64,000 bases of DNA from Molossus alvarezi (GCA_037176705.1 CM073887.1:84392348-84456347), one strand, 5' to 3'; counted from the stretch's first letter, positions 11,975 through 24,445 are shown. Notes: a model not told the origin generated them from the letters alone. Numbers and translations: made by a program.

Positions 11975-12725
11975 CATCATAGGAGTCCCTGAAGAAGAAG
12001 AAAATGAGCAAGGGTTAGAGAATATATTCAAAGAAATAGTGACAGAAAACTTCCCTAATTTGGTGAAGGAAGAAGGCATTCAAGTTCAAGAAGCACAGAG
12101 AGCCCTGGCCGGTTTGGCTCAGCGGTTGGAGCATCGGCCTGCGGTACAGAGAGACCCGGGTTCGGTTCCTGCTAAGGGCATGTACCTCGGTTGCAGTTTG
12201 TCCCCAGCCCTGGTTGGTCGTGCAGGTGGCGGCCACTCGATGTGTCCCTTCACATCGATGTTTCTCTCTCTCTCTCTCTCTCCCTCCCGCTCTATCTGAA
12301 CAAAAAAGGAAAAATGTCCTCGGGTGAGGATAAAAAAAAAAAAGAAGAAGAAGCACAGAGAGCCCCAAGTAAGAAGAATCTAAACAGGCCCACACCAAGA
12401 CACATAGTAATTAAAATGCCAAAAATTAAAGACAAAGAGAGAATCCTAAAAGCAGCAAGAGATAAGTAACAGGTTACCTACAAAGGAACCCCCATAAGGC
12501 TCTCAGCTGACTTCTCACAAGAAACACTACAGGCCAGAAGGGAATGGCATGAAGTAATCAAGGTCATGAAAAACAAGTATCTGAATCCAAGACTACTCTA
12601 CCCAGCAAGGCTGTCATTCAAAATAGAAGGTCAAATAAAGAGCTTGCCAGACCAAAAAAAAAAAGCTAAGGAAATACATTAGCACCAAACCAGCACTACA
12701 AGAAATGTTAAAAGGACTGCTGTAA
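11975..12725 (+). pseudogene. L1-B ORF1 C-terminal remnant, split by SINE
   Basis: Encodes the end of the L1 ORF1 RNA-binding protein. The first part (ENFPNLVKEEGIQVQEAQRA) runs directly into the Ves SINE; the rest resumes at about 12348 (KNLNRPTPRHIVIKMPKI, then KERILKAARDK) and hits a stop at about 12466 (TAA replacing a Gln codon). The natural end MLKGLL-stop lies at 12708-12725, 45 bases before the ORF2 ATG. The N-terminal coiled coil is absent because of 5' truncation. Confidence 0.85.
12088..12364 (+). repeat. Ves SINE inside L1-B, 17-bp TSD
   Basis: TSD AAGAAGCACAGAGAGCC at 12088-12104 and 12348-12364; body 12105-12347. It has the head CTGGCCGGTTTGGCTCAG, B box GGTTCGGTTCC, (CT)n and the ATGTCCTCGGGTGAGGATA tail motif plus A run. 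L1-D keeps the empty-site sequence (about 7060-7085, minus), which confirms the insertion point. Confidence 0.95.
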
Positions 12726-12770
12726 TTAGTAGAAGAAATAGAAAGAAAAATAGAACCAAACTAAACAAAA

Positions 12771-15700
12771 ATGGCAATAAATAAGTACATATCAATAATC
12801 ACCTTAAATGTAAATGGACTGAATGCTCTGATAAAAAGACACAGAGTAGCTGATTGGATAAGAAAGCATGACTCATCTATATGTTGCTTTCAAGAGACCC
12901 ACCTCACAACAAAAGACTCAGATAGGTTGAAAGGGAAGGGATGGAAAAAAATCTTCCAAGAAAATGGAAAGGAAAAAAAAAAAAAAAGCTGGGGTATCAA
13001 TACTCATATCTGATAAAACAGATTTCAAAATGAAGACCATAACTAGAGACAAAGAAGGCCACTACATAATATTGAAAGGATCTATCCAACAGGAAGATAT
13101 AACCTTGATAAACATATATGCACCCAATATAGGAGCACCCAAATATATTAAAAATCTTTTGGAGGACTTAAAGGAGAAATAGACAGCAATGCAATCATAG
13201 CAGGGGACTTCAACAGCTCGTTGACACCACTAGATAGATCCTCTAGACAAAAAATTAACAAGGAAACAGAGACTCTAAATGAAGCACTAGACCAAATAGA
13301 TTTAATAGATATCTATAGAGAATTACACCCCAAAACTGCAGAATTCACATTCTTCTCAAGTGCACATGGGACATTCTCAAAGATAGACCACATAATTGGA
13401 CACAAACTAAATCTCTACAAGTTCAAGAAGACTGAAATCATATCAAGCATCTTCTCAGATCACAATGGCATGAAACTAGAAATCAATTGGAACAAAAACG
13501 TGCAAAGACATTTGAACACATGGAGGCTAAATAGCATGTTATTAAACAATGAATGGGTTACCAAGGAGATCAAGGAAGAAAGTAAACAATTCCTGGAAAC
13601 CAATGAAAATGAACACACAACAACACAAAATCTATGGGATGCAGCAAAAGCAGTTCTGAGAGGGAAGTTCATCGCACTACAGGCCTACCTCAAGAAACAA
13701 GAAAAAGTTCTAATTGACTGTCTAACCTCACAACTTAAAGAACTAGAAAGCAAACAAAAATAAAACCCCAGAGCAAGTAGAAGGAAGGAACTAGTAAAGA
13801 TCAGAGCAGAAATAAATGACATAGAGACCAAAATAACAATTCAAAGGATCAATGAAACCAAGAGCTGGTTTTTCAAAAAGATAAACACGATTGATGGACC
13901 CTTAGCTAGACTCACCAAGAAACAAAGAGGGAGAATCCAAATGAACAAAATCAGAAATGAAAGAGAAGAAGTAACAACTGACACCACAGAAATACAAAAG
14001 ATCATTAACAGCTACTATGAACAATTATATGGCAACAAATTCGACAATCTAGGTGAAATGGACAAACTTCTAGAAACACAAAGTCTCCCAAAACTGGACT
14101 GGGAAGAGATAGAAAACATGAACAGATGAATAACAACTAAGGAAATTGAAGAGCTAATCAAGACTCTCCCAACAAACAAAAGCCCAGGCCCAGACGGCTT
14201 CACAGGGAAGTTTTACCGAACATTCAAAAAAGAACTAACTCCCATTCTCCTCAAACTATTTCAAAAAATTCAAGACGAAGGAAGACTTCCAAACTGGTTT
14301 TACGAGGCCAGCATGATTCTAATTCCAAAACTAGAAAAAGACACTTCAAAGAAAGAAAACTACAGGCCAATATCCCTGATGAACATAGACGCATAAATTC
14401 TGAACAAAGTACAAGCAAATCGGATCCAACAATACATCAAAAAAATTATTCACCGTGACCAAGTGGGATTCATCCCAGGGATGCAAGGCTGGTACAATAT
14501 TCGCAAATCAATAAATGTGATGCACCACAGAAACACAACGAAGAATAGAAACCACATGATCATATCAATAGACACTGAAAAAGCATTCGACAAAATCCAG
14601 CATCCATTTCTGATAAAAACACTCAGCAATCTGAGAATAGAGGGATCATATCTCTACATAATAATGGCCATATATGAATGACCTACAGCCAACATCATAC
14701 TAAATGAGGAGAAACTAAAAACATTTCCCTTAAGAACAGGAGCAAGAACTTTCGCCACTCTTATTTAACATAGTACTGGAATTCTTAGCCACAGCAATCA
14801 GACAAGAAGAAAAAATAAAAGGCATCCAAATTGGAAAGAAGGAAGTGAAACTGTCATTATTCGCAGATGACATGATATTATACGTAGAAAATCCTAAAGA
14901 CTTTATTAAAAATCTACTAGACTTAATAAATGAATTTGGCAAAGTAGCAGGATACAAAATTAGCATCAAGAAATCAAGGCATTCTTATACATCAATGATG
15001 AACTCAGAGAAAGAGAAACTGAAAACACCATCCCATTTACCATCGCGGCAAAAATATTAAGATACCTAGGAATAAACTTAACCAAAGAAGTGAAGGACCT
15101 ATTTGCAGAAAACAACAGGACATTAATAAAAAAATAGAGGAAGATATAAAAAAGTGGAAGCACATACCTTGTTCATGGATTGGAAGAATTAACATCATTA
15201 AAATGTCCATATTACCCAAAGCAATCTATAGATTTAATGCATTCCCCATCAAAATACCAATGACATATTTCACAGAACCAGAACAAATACCTCAAAAGTT
15301 CATATGGAACCAAAAAAGACCCCGAATAGCCACAGCAATTTTGAAAAAGAAGGACAAAGTAGGTGGGATCACATTACCAGATTTCAGGTTATACTACAAA
15401 GCCACTGTAATCAAAACAGCCTGGTCCTGGCACAAGAACAGGTATATAGACCAGTGGAAAAGAATAGAGAACCCAGAAATGGACCCAAGGCAATATGCTC
15501 AATTAATATTTGACAAAGGAGGCAGGAGCATACAGTGGACTAAAGACAGGCTCTTTAATAAATGGTGTTCAAAAAATTGGACAGCTACATGCAAAAAAGA
15601 AAAAGAAAAAGAAACTAGACCGTCAACTTACACCATACACAAGAATAAACTCAAAATGAATAAAAGACTTAAGTGTGACCCATGAATACATAAAATTTCT

Positions 15701-16571
15701 AGAAGAAAATGTAGGCAACAAAATTCTCACTGATACATCACCAAAGGCAACAGAAACAAAGGAAAAAATGAACACATGGGACTACATCAAACTAAAAAGC
15801 TTCTGCACAGCAAAAGAAACAATCATCAAAATGGAAAGGCAACCCACTGTATGGGAGAACATCATTGCCAATGATACATCAGATAAGGAGTTAATTTCCC
15901 AAATATATAGAGTACTCATACAACTCAACAAAAGGAAGACAAGGAACCCAATTAAAAAATGGGCAGAGGAGCTGAATAGACACCTCTCCAAACAGGACAT
16001 ACAAATGGCCAAGAGACATATGAAGAAATGCTCAGCATCACTAATCATCAGAGAGATGCAAATTAAAACAACAATGAGGTATCACCTCACACTTGTCAGA
16101 ATGGCCGCCATCAACAAATCAAACAACAAGTGTTGGTGAGGGTGTGGAGAAAAGGGGACTCTAGTGCACTGCTGGTGGGAATGCAGACTGGTGCAGCCAC
16201 TATGGAAAACAATATGGTGTTACCTCAAAAAATTAAAAATTGAACTGCTATTTGACCCAGTGATCCCACTTCTAGGAATATATCCTAAGAAGCCTGAAAC
16301 GCCAATCAGAAAGAATATATGAACCCCCATGTTTGTAGCAGCACTATTTACAATAGCTAAGATCTGGAAACAGCCCAAGTGTCCATCAGTAGACGAATGG
16401 ATCAAAAAGCAGTGGTACATATACACGATGGAGTACTACGCAGCTGTAAGAAAGAAAGATCTCTTATCCTTTGAGACTACATGGAGGGACCTGGAAAGTA
16501 TTATCCTAAGTGAAACAAGCCAAACAGAGAAAGACAAGTATTATATGATCTCACTTATTTGTGGAATATAA
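12771..16571 (+). pseudogene. L1-B ORF2, full-length but frameshifted
   Basis: ORF2 from the ATG at 12771 to the stop at 16571, about the normal 3.8 kb. The endonuclease is recognisable: NVNGLN near the start, CCFQETHL with the catalytic Glu, and [13 protein letters not shown] (about 13455-13490). The frame shifts at an A run (12968-12986), stops after LESKQK at 13763, and breaks again near 14130, 14400, 14680 and 14750, where part of the [10 protein letters not shown] block is lost. The catalytic RT box is intact ([16 protein letters not shown], about 14857-14900). The piece 15203-15685 is the connection region and 15675-16139 and 16329-16571 the C-terminal region. About 24 bases are missing near 15723 compared with L1-A. 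Confidence 0.9.
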
Positions 16572-17034
16572 TGAACATAACAGTCTGAGGAATGGGGTAG
16601 TCCCAGAGACGTGGAAGTGGGGTACAGACTGACAATCCCCAGAAGAGGGTGTGGTGGGGGAGAGATAAACCACAGAACTTATATGCATGTATGCATAAAC
16701 AATGGTCTTGGACAACAAAGCCGGGGACGGGGGGAGGATGGGGAGGAGGGTGTCAATGGGGTAAAAAAGGAGTAACATTTGTAATAGAAATAAAATTAAA
16801 TAAATTTTTAAAAATAAATAAATAAATAAATTGCGTTACCATCTGCGCAGCTTGATGAAATCTCACCCGTCCTACTCTGTCCCACCCAGGACGTGATTCA
16901 ACCCTTTGTCCAGCATCTCCACGCTGGTCGACACCCCCGCCCATTAATCTCTTAGTAGCCTTCTCAGTTATCATATTAAATGTTGTGGTAGATATGTCAG
17001 TGCTCGTGTTCAAGTCCCATTATTTTACTTAGTA

Positions 17035-17122
17035 ATGGCCCCAAAGCGCAAGAGTACTGATGCTGACAATTCGGATGTGCCAAAGAGAAACTGGAAAGTG
17101 TTTCCTTTAAGTGAAAAGGCAT
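17035..17122 (+). pseudogene. Tigger transposase N-terminal remnant
   Basis: From the ATG at 17035 the frame reads MAPKRKSTDADNSDVPKRN and continues to about PLSEK, which is the start of Tigger-family transposases: a basic N-terminus leading to the CENP-B-like helix-turn-helix. Right after PLSEK the homology ends and the sequence continues into the transposon's 3' terminal region, so the helix-turn-helix and the DDE catalytic domain are gone. The frame runs open to 17220, but the later residues come from terminal non-coding sequence. This is the mark of an internally deleted, non-autonomous copy. Confidence 0.8.
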
Positions 17123-17232
17123 GTCAGTATAGGAAAAAGCATTATATATATATAGGGTTCAGCACTGCCCATGGTTTCAGGTATCCACTGGAGGTCTTGG
17201 ACCATATCCCCTGCAGATAACGTAGAACCATA

Positions 17233-19339
17233 GTACTGGCTTCCTGCCAGGCACTGGGTTTCTGGTGGTAAGTCACACCATCCACAGGGAGCTCAGGGTC
17301 TGACGGACGATTTGAAATCATCCTGGACAACTTCTGGTATGGTCTTTGAGATTCTTGAGGGGAAGACTTGAGGACCTCTGAGCTGGGAGTTTCCAGGAGA
17401 GGTTTGCTGGACCAGAAGGCTCAGTGCTCTGGGCTCCCTTTCAGAACCTTTTCTGCCCCTGGTGAGCACCCTGCAGTGGAACACATGTGATTGACAGACA
17501 CAGTCTCACCACAGGGCCAAGAGCTTCTGAGTAACGTACATGTGAATTAGCTAAGTTCCACATGTGACTGCACCACCTTCCTTTTCTGGATATGTAATTC
17601 TGGCACAGATGCCAAAGTTGAGAGTCAGGTATTTTCCCAAAGGGAGCCCACCCATCTCTCTAGATGCACAAGACAGGCTCTTAACCTGTGACTGGGGTGT
17701 TGTGTCCAACAGTCATGCCGCTCTCTGGATTTCAAACTTGTTCCCACATGTGCTGAGGCAGGACACATCTTTCTCTCTATACCACTGTCCCCCTCAATTG
17801 TGCCCCCACACTTCATTCTGGAGCATGGCCAGAGTCAAAGGGTGTGCTATGATTCCTGGAGCTCAAACAAGCATCACTCTTATTCAGAGCACTGATGGGG
17901 GACAAGCGGACCACTGACCATTCATGATCACTGGTGATGACCAAGATCATTTAGGGTGACTCAGCATCCACATAGTGACCTGGTGGTCTTCCTGGAGGAG
18001 GTAAAAAGGAAGGGGTGTGCTGGAGTGAAAGAGAGGTACATGATGCTCCTCCATCATAGGATCTCAGCCCCTCCTTCCTCCCTTCCCCCAAGGCTCAACC
18101 CAACATGTTGTCTCCACAAACATGAAACTCCTCATCTAACAGCATCTTCCTCTCATGCTTGAGCCTTTTGAGCCTTTGCAGCCTGGAAGTCTGGTTCTAC
18201 AGCAAGTGACTCATGCTTGGCTGTGGAGTCTTGGAGAGGAAAGACACCCTCAGGGCAAGGAGAAGAAATTCGGTGACTGCAGAGGTAGGTGAGTGGGAGT
18301 TAAACACACTGATGAAAACTTCAACCTGTGTGAGCTCATTCACTGAGCTACTTGCCACCGTTGAGCCAGGGATGGGCTTATGGCTCAGATGAGAAATGAG
18401 GACTGCTGGGAAGTTTCAGAAAGGGCAAGCCCCTTGGAAGGCTTGACTTTGGCCATGAGGACCATTCAATCAGGTCTGGCTGGGAGCTGAAAGCAACAGG
18501 CCAGGCGAGGGGCTTGTGAAATTCTCTCCCTTCCGGGTTGGGGTAGCCTCCTTAGACCAGGTCTGGAGTGGACAGGCTGGAGCCCTGGCTCGACAGAAAC
18601 CTGAATATTGTGAGTGTATCAGGAGAATTCTAAGACTAATGCGAGGAAAGGGGAATTATTGGACAGCTGTCAGGGCCTCCCGAAATCAGGAGACTGGGGG
18701 ACCAGGCCTGGGGTGAGCAGGAAGTGAAATGAAGAGGCAGGAAGCCTAGAAGATGATTTAAAGCCTTGTCAGGGTGGCTCTGTAGCCATAGTTGGAATGG
18801 ACCCTCCTGTTTTCTCCACTGTTCCTGAGACACCTGATCAAGAGTCAGGGTCCCAGGAGAGGACAGCTGATGGGAGCTCAGGCCCCAGACTTGCACCCTG
18901 GCTGCCTCTGGGTGGGGTGGGGAAACCTGGTACCTTTGCTTCTGCCCTGCCTGAGCCACCCAGATACAGAGGGAAATTTTGAGGTGATATCTGTAAAGAA
19001 GGTGAGTTCTGCAAAGCCAGAAAATGACAAATGGCCACCACAGTCAGCAAGGCTGCTTTTCTGTCTCTCTCCTTTCCTTTGCTCTGCTTCCGCTTTCCAT
19101 TTAGCACATGTGAGTTGTAGTATGCAAACTGGGTTCTCAGTCAGAGGCCCCACCTGCCTCGTCAGCTGCACTGGAAGAGACAGAAGTGTATGAAGGGAGA
19201 GGCTGCACGCCCTGGGCTGTGGAGCGGTGCCCTCACCTGTGCATGGTGTCCTAGAAAGCCTCCTCCATGGCAGTAGTGGGCACCTGAGATTTGGCTGGGC
19301 AGCATCTATTTACCCCTTTCTCCTATTCCCCTTTGGGCT
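17233..19339. other. Unique DNA, no exon recognised
   Basis: Mixed-composition sequence with short open frames on both strands. The largest (18792-19193, plus, 133 codons) overlaps frames on the other strand and matches no family I know. Confidence 0.4.
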
Positions 19340-19708
19340 TTGGGTGGGCAGTGACTAGCACCCCATCAATCAGTTCATTCCATACTCCAGGCACAGTGGT
19401 TGGTCTGCAAAGGGGTATCTGGTCCAATTTCAGCCAGTGACATTTAGGACCAGCCAGATCTTCCTTCTGACATGAGGAGCAGCAGCCATCTTGCCGCCAC
19501 AAAGGGACTCTCCCAGAGCCTCTGAGGGCCCCACACAAAGATTGAGATAGAAACCAGCCCAGGGAAGGCAGATCTGAAAGAGAGAGGGGGAGAGGGAGGA
19601 AGGGATACAGAGAGAGACAGAAACTGGGTCCAAAGACCCTATTTGAGCCCTAGATCCAGCTGTACCTGAAGACAAATCTCCAACTTTTCAGTTATAAGAG
19701 CAAATACA

Positions 19709-19735
<27 letters not shown>
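19340..19735 (+). repeat. Ancient mammalian interspersed repeat (family R1)
   Basis: Shares CAGCAGCCATCTTGCCGCC, ATCCAGCTGTACCTGAAGA and ACTTTTCAGTTATAAGAGC followed by AAATACATTTC with diverged copies at 31460, 33770 (minus) and 63420. I recognise the dispersed family but cannot name it with confidence; MaLR-type LTR or old L1 3' sequence are options. Confidence 0.55.
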
Positions 19736-19739
<4 letters not shown>

Positions 19740-19878
19740 CGTAAGACAGCTGGGGTTGGGTTTTCTATCACTCACAAGCAAATATGACTTGGCAATAAGT
19801 GATGTGGAAGGATGCCCTTGGTGCTCCCAAAGGCTCAAGTGAGAGGCAGGATGGTGTGTGTAAGCAAGTGTGTACACT

Positions 19879-20095
19879 TGCAAAACATTCTTGTCTTTAT
19901 TGATTTTTTTAGAGAGAGAGAGATAGAAACATCAATGGGAGAGAACATCGATTGGCCGCCTCCTGCATGCCCCCCACCGGGGATTGGGCCCACAACCTGG
20001 GCATGTGCCCTGACTGGGAATCAAACCGGCGACCTCTTGGTGCACGGGTCAACGCTCAACCACTGAGCCACACCAGCCGAGCATGTGCAAAACAT
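19879..20095 (-). repeat. Ves SINE (second subfamily), 11-bp TSD
   Basis: Body 19890-20084, TSD TGCAAAACATT at 19879-19889 and 20085-20095. In reverse complement it reads CTCGGCTGGTGTGGCTCAG, TTGAGCGTTGACCCGTGCAC and GGTTTGATTCCC, and lacks the CTCAGGTGAGGA tail block. It groups with the copies at 41683 and 61900. Confidence 0.88.
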
Positions 20096-20107
20096 TTTTT
20101 TAAAAAT

Positions 20108-23008
20108 TTCAACTCACCAAGAAACAAAGAGAGAGAACCCAAATACACAAAATTCAGAAATGAAAGAGGAGAAATAATAACTGACACCACAGAAATGCAA
20201 AGGATTGTTAAAAAATATTATGAACAATTATAAGGCAACAAATTCGACAATCTAAGCAAAATGGACAAATTTCTAGAAACACATAGTCTCCCAAAACTGA
20301 ACTGGGAAGAGAGAGAAAACTTGAACAGACCAATAACAACTAAGGAAATTGAAGAGGTAATCAAGACTCTCCCAGCAAACAAAAGCCCAGGCCCAGTTGG
20401 CTTCACTGGGGAATTTTACCGAACATTCAAAGAACTAATACCCATTCTCCTCAAACTATTTCAAAAAATCCAAGACGAAGGAAGACTTCCAAACTCGTTT
20501 TACGAGACCAGCATAGTTCTAATTCCAAAACCAGAAAAAGACACTACAAAGCAAGAAAACAACAGGCCAATATCCCTGATGAACATAGACGCCAAAATCC
20601 TGAACAAAATACTAGCAAATCGGATCCAGCAATACATCAAAAAAATTATTCAACATGATCAAGTGGGATTCATCCCAGGGATGCAAGGCTGGTACAATAT
20701 TCACAAATCAATAAATGTGATACACCACCTAAACAAAATGAAAGATAAAAATCATATGATCATATCAATAGATGCTGAAAAAGAATTTGACAAAATCCAG
20801 CACCCATTTCTGATAAAAATGCTCAGCAATCTGGGAATAGAGGGATCATATTTCGACATAATAAAGGCCATATATGAAAGACCTACAGCCAACATCATAC
20901 TCAATGGGCAAAAACTAAAAGCATTTCCCTTAAGAACAGGAACAAGACAGGGATGTCCACTTTCACCACTCCTATTTAACATAGTACTGGAAGTCTTAGC
21001 CACAGCAATCAGACGGGAAAAAAAAATAAATGAGATCCAAATTGGAAAGGAGGAAGTGAAACTGTCATTATTCACAGATGACATGATACTATACGTAGAA
21101 AACCCCAAAGACTCCACCAAAAATTTACTAGACTTAATAAATGAATTTGGCAAAGTAGCAGGATACAAAATTAACATCGAAAAATCGATGGCATTCTTAT
21201 ACACCAATGATGAACTCACTGAAAGGGAAACTAAAAAAAACAATTCCATTTACCATCATGGCAAAAAAAATTAAGATACCTAGGAATAAACTTAATCAAA
21301 GAAATAAAGGACCTAGTTGCAGAAAACTACAGGTCATTGAAAAAAAGAAATAGAGGAAGATATAAAAAGTGGAAGCACATACCTTGTTCATGGATTGGAA
21401 GAATTAAAATGTCCATACTACCCAAAGCAATCTATAGATTCAATGCAATCCCCATCAAAATACGAACGACATACTTCACAGAACTAGAACAAGTACCTCA
21501 AAAGTTCATATGGAACCAAAAAAGACCCCGAATAGCCACAGCAATCTTGAAAAAAGAAAAACAAAGTTGGAGTGATCACATTAGCAGATTTCAGCTTATA
21601 CTACAAAGCCACTGAAATAAAAACAGCCAGGTACTGGCACAAGAACAGGCATATAGACCAGTGGAACAGAACAGAGAACCCAGAAATGGATCCAAGGCAA
21701 TATGTTCAATTAATATTTGACAAAGGTGGCAAGAGCATCCAGTGGAGTAAAGACAGCCTCTTTAATAAATGGTGTTCGGAAAATTGGACAGCTATATGCA
21801 AAAAAAATGAAACTAGACCATCAACTTACACCCTACACAAGAATAAACTCAAAATGGATAAAAGACTTAAATGTGACTCATGAATCCATAAAAATCCTAG
21901 AAGAAAATGTAGGCAACAAAATTGTAGACATCATGCGCAGCAGAATTTTCACTGATACATCACCTAAGGCAACAGAAACAAAGGAGAAAGTGAACACATG
22001 AAACTACATCAAACTGAAAAGCTTCTGCACAACAAAAGATACAATCATCAAAATGGAAAGGCAACCTACTGTATGGGAGAACATAACTGCCAATGATATA
22101 TCAGATAAGGGGTTAATTTCCAATATATAGAGTACTCATACACCTCAACAAAAGGAAGACAAAGAACCCGATTAAAAAATGGGCAGAGGAACTAAATAGA
22201 CACCTCTTCAAACGACATACAAATGGCTAAGAGACATATGAAGAAATGCTCAACATCACTAATCATCAGAGAGATGCAAATTAAAACAACAAAGAGGTAT
22301 CACCTCACACCTGTCAGAATGGCCGCCATCAACAAATCATCAAACAACAAGTGTTGGTGAGGTTATGGAGAAAAGGGGACTCTAGTACACTGCTGGTGGG
22401 AACACAGACTGGTGCAGCCACTATGGAAAACAATAAGGTGTTACCTCTAAAAATTAAAAATTGAACTGCCATTTGACCCAGTGATCCCACTTCTAGGAAT
22501 ATACCCTAAGAAGCCTGAAGCACCAATCAGAAAGAATATATGTATCCCCATAGCAGCACTATTTACAATAGCTAAGATCTGGAAACAGCCCAAATGTCCA
22601 TCAGTAGACAAATGGATCAAAAAGCAGTGGTACATATACACAATGGAGTACTATGCAGCTATAAGAAAAATCTCTTATCCTTTGAGACAACATGGAGGAA
22701 CTTGGAAAGTATTATCCTAAGCGAAACAAGCCAGAGAAAGACAAGTATCATATGATCTCACTTATTTGTGGAATATAATGAACATAACAGTCTGAGGAAT
22801 GGGGTAGTCCCAGAGACATGGAAGTGGGGTACAGACTGACAATCCCGAGAAGAGGGGGGGGTGGTGGGGAGATAAACCACATAACTTATATGCATGTATG
22901 CAGGAACAATGGACATGGACAACAAAGATGGGGAGGGCGGGGAAGGGGGGAATCAGTGGGGGGAAAAGGAGAAACATCTGTAACAAAAATAAATTAATTA
23001 ATTAAAAA
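20108..23008 (+). mobile_element. LINE-1 copy L1-C, 5' truncated in ORF2
   Basis: Starts in ORF2 between endonuclease and RT (CTCACCAAGAAACAAAG) and runs through RT, C-terminal region, G-rich 3' UTR and an AAATTAATTAATTAAA tail. Flanking similarity (AAATTTCAA against AAATTCAA) may be a short degraded TSD, but I do not rely on it. Confidence 0.92.
20112..22778 (+). pseudogene. L1-C ORF2 remnant with 337-codon RT frame, FTDD substitution
   Basis: Contains the longest continuous L1 frame in the window: 20261-21274 covers the RT domain, including [74 protein letters not shown] and the catalytic box. That box reads [10 protein letters not shown]: both catalytic Asp remain, but the Ala of FADD is Thr, an unusual change beside the active site. 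Upstream, a stop (TAA after EQL at about 20231) separates it from the remaining ORF2. Downstream pieces at 21337-21615, 21572-21883 and 21717-22001 are frameshifted, with a stop at about 21999 where TGG became TGA. The C-terminal block (22481-22720) is partly deleted. Confidence 0.9.
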
Positions 23009-24270
23009 AATTAAATTCAAGGCGAATGTGAAATATGGGGGGCGGCAGTCCAGAGCTTCCTGTCCCCATTGCTCAGCCCCACTTGGACACCCTCCTTCTG
23101 TAGCTCTTCTGTTTTCTTTTAATAAGGGACCTGATTTCTTCCTCTAATATGTAATCTCATATTTTAAATGCAGCTTGACTCAGCTCTCAGAGTCAACAGA
23201 TAATACTATAAATACCTAGTATTTGTGCAGCTCTGTCACTGAGGATCCTCTTCCTTCCTCCACCCTCTCCTCCCAGTCCCACCCACCTCCTCGGTGCCAG
23301 AGCAGAGCCACTATCCTCAATCTGGGCTGGTGGCTCACCCTCCCTCTGTGGCCTCTGTCTACTGTCCACTCATCCTGGTCTGTGGGAGGCACAGTGACAG
23401 CCGCCTGGACACTGCTCATAGGATTGCCCTGTGCGGGGCCATTTCCCCTTGCGTTTATACAGCCCTCTGCTTCCCACCTTCTACTCTGTCCAGCTCTGAA
23501 GCCAGTTCACACCCTATTACCAGCTTCTCCTCTTACATTCAGATATGTCCCCATCCTCCCAGAACACCCTTCATTTCCACTTTCTCACTTGCCTAGCCCT
23601 TGGTCCTGCATTTTTTCTCCGTAGGCCTCACTGTACAGAATATTAGCCTGTTCATGAGCTCAAGTCCACCTGTGGCAGGAGGGCTCCTGCTGCATAGTGG
23701 ATGTTGGAACAATGGTTTTCCTGAATGTCACACTCCCTCTAGGTCACCACCCCTTCCACACGCCCCTCCCCTGTGCACACACACTCTTTCATTCACAAAC
23801 ACCCATACCTACACCCTCAGGTGTCTCCTTGTGCACACACCCACCTACTCCCCCGTGCTCAGCACACACACACACCCACTGTTTCCCATCCTGCGGATGC
23901 ACGCCCCCACACCCTTAATGTGGAACGGGAGAAAATTTGGTCTTCTGCAAGTGTTTATCCTCAGGTAGGTTGGGTGAGGGGGCTCAAATACAGGCTACTT
24001 GCAAGTCTGAAGGAACATACTTTGTTATATCCTACAGACATCATTCAATCCCAGACAGCTGCAGGAAGTCGAGAGGGGAAGGAGGAGGCAGAGAACTGAG
24101 AGAGGGGTCCTAAGGTGGGTAAATCGTTGGTCCACCTTGCCATTCACCCAGCACCTAGCACCAGGACCTGGAGACCCACTGACAGTTTAACTCGCTTCCC
24201 AGGTGCGTTACAAACCTGTTTTCAGTGTTGGAAAACCACTGATCAAGGTTTACTATTTAGTTGTTAGATC
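23009..24270. other. Unique DNA with a CA-rich patch
   Basis: Pyrimidine-rich sequence. 23765-23910 holds imperfect CA/CCCA simple repeats (ACACACACACACCCACTG and similar). The open frame 23223-23624 (plus) is Ser/Pro-rich low-complexity translation, matching nothing known. Confidence 0.45.
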
Positions 24271-24271
24271 T

Positions 24272-24445
24272 AAATCCTGGTCAGATACTGCACTAAAGCA
24301 CCACACACCGTGTTAATTTAAATCTGCACAACCCAACAGGTAGATACTACTATAACCCCATTTTACAGATGACAGTACTGAGGCTCTGAATTGTCCACGG
24401 TCACACAGTGCATGTGATGGAACTGCAGAGTTGCAGATCAATCCT
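24272..24445 (-). repeat. MIR SINE remnant
   Basis: Antisense MIR hallmarks: ACTACTATAACCCCATTTTA, CAGATGACAGTACTGAGGC and CCACGGTCACACAGTGCATG, followed by the diverged 5' part. Confidence 0.75.

Larger units (their letters stand above)
11961..16840 (+). mobile_element. LINE-1 copy L1-B, 5' truncated, 14-bp TSD
   Basis: L1 body 11975-16826. The TSD TAAATTGCGTTACC is at 11961-11974 and 16827-16840. The element starts inside ORF1 (just before the IGVPEEEE block), so it is 5' truncated, and it ends in a 3' UTR and an AAATAAATAAATAA-rich tail. A Ves SINE at 12105-12347 splits its ORF1. Carries ORF1 C-terminus, inter-ORF spacer, full-length ORF2 region and 3' UTR. Confidence 0.95.
11850..17232 (+). 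mobile_element. Tigger-like DNA transposon remnant, split by L1-B
   Basis: The left part (11850-11974) begins with CCCCCTTATTCGTGGTTTTCC and includes CGTGGTTAGAAAATATTAAA. The right part (16827-17232) holds a leader, the first about 29 codons of a Tigger-type (pogo/CENP-B-like) transposase, and an end with GGGTTCAGCACTGCCCATGG and a CATATCCCCTGCAGATAA terminus that partly mirrors the left end. This matches the layout of an internally deleted Tigger (MER28/Tigger2-like from memory; subfamily not verified). L1-B interrupts it, duplicating TAAATTGCGTTACC. Confidence 0.8.

Noticed and set aside
12105..12347. tRNA-like A and B boxes in the SINEs as real tRNA genes
   Set aside because: They lack a foldable cloverleaf with mature ends, and carry CT-rich and A-rich tails with TSDs; they are SINEs.
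18792..19193. 133-codon plus-strand frame as an exon
   Set aside because: Several overlapping frames on both strands and no recognisable protein.
20095..23020. TSD for L1-C (AAATTTCAA against AAATTCAA)
   Set aside because: Short, imperfect and in AT-rich flanks; not distinguishable from chance.
23765..23910. CRISPR-like or tandem array in the CA-rich patch
   Set aside because: Repeats are irregular low-complexity CA/CCCA words without unit length or spacers.
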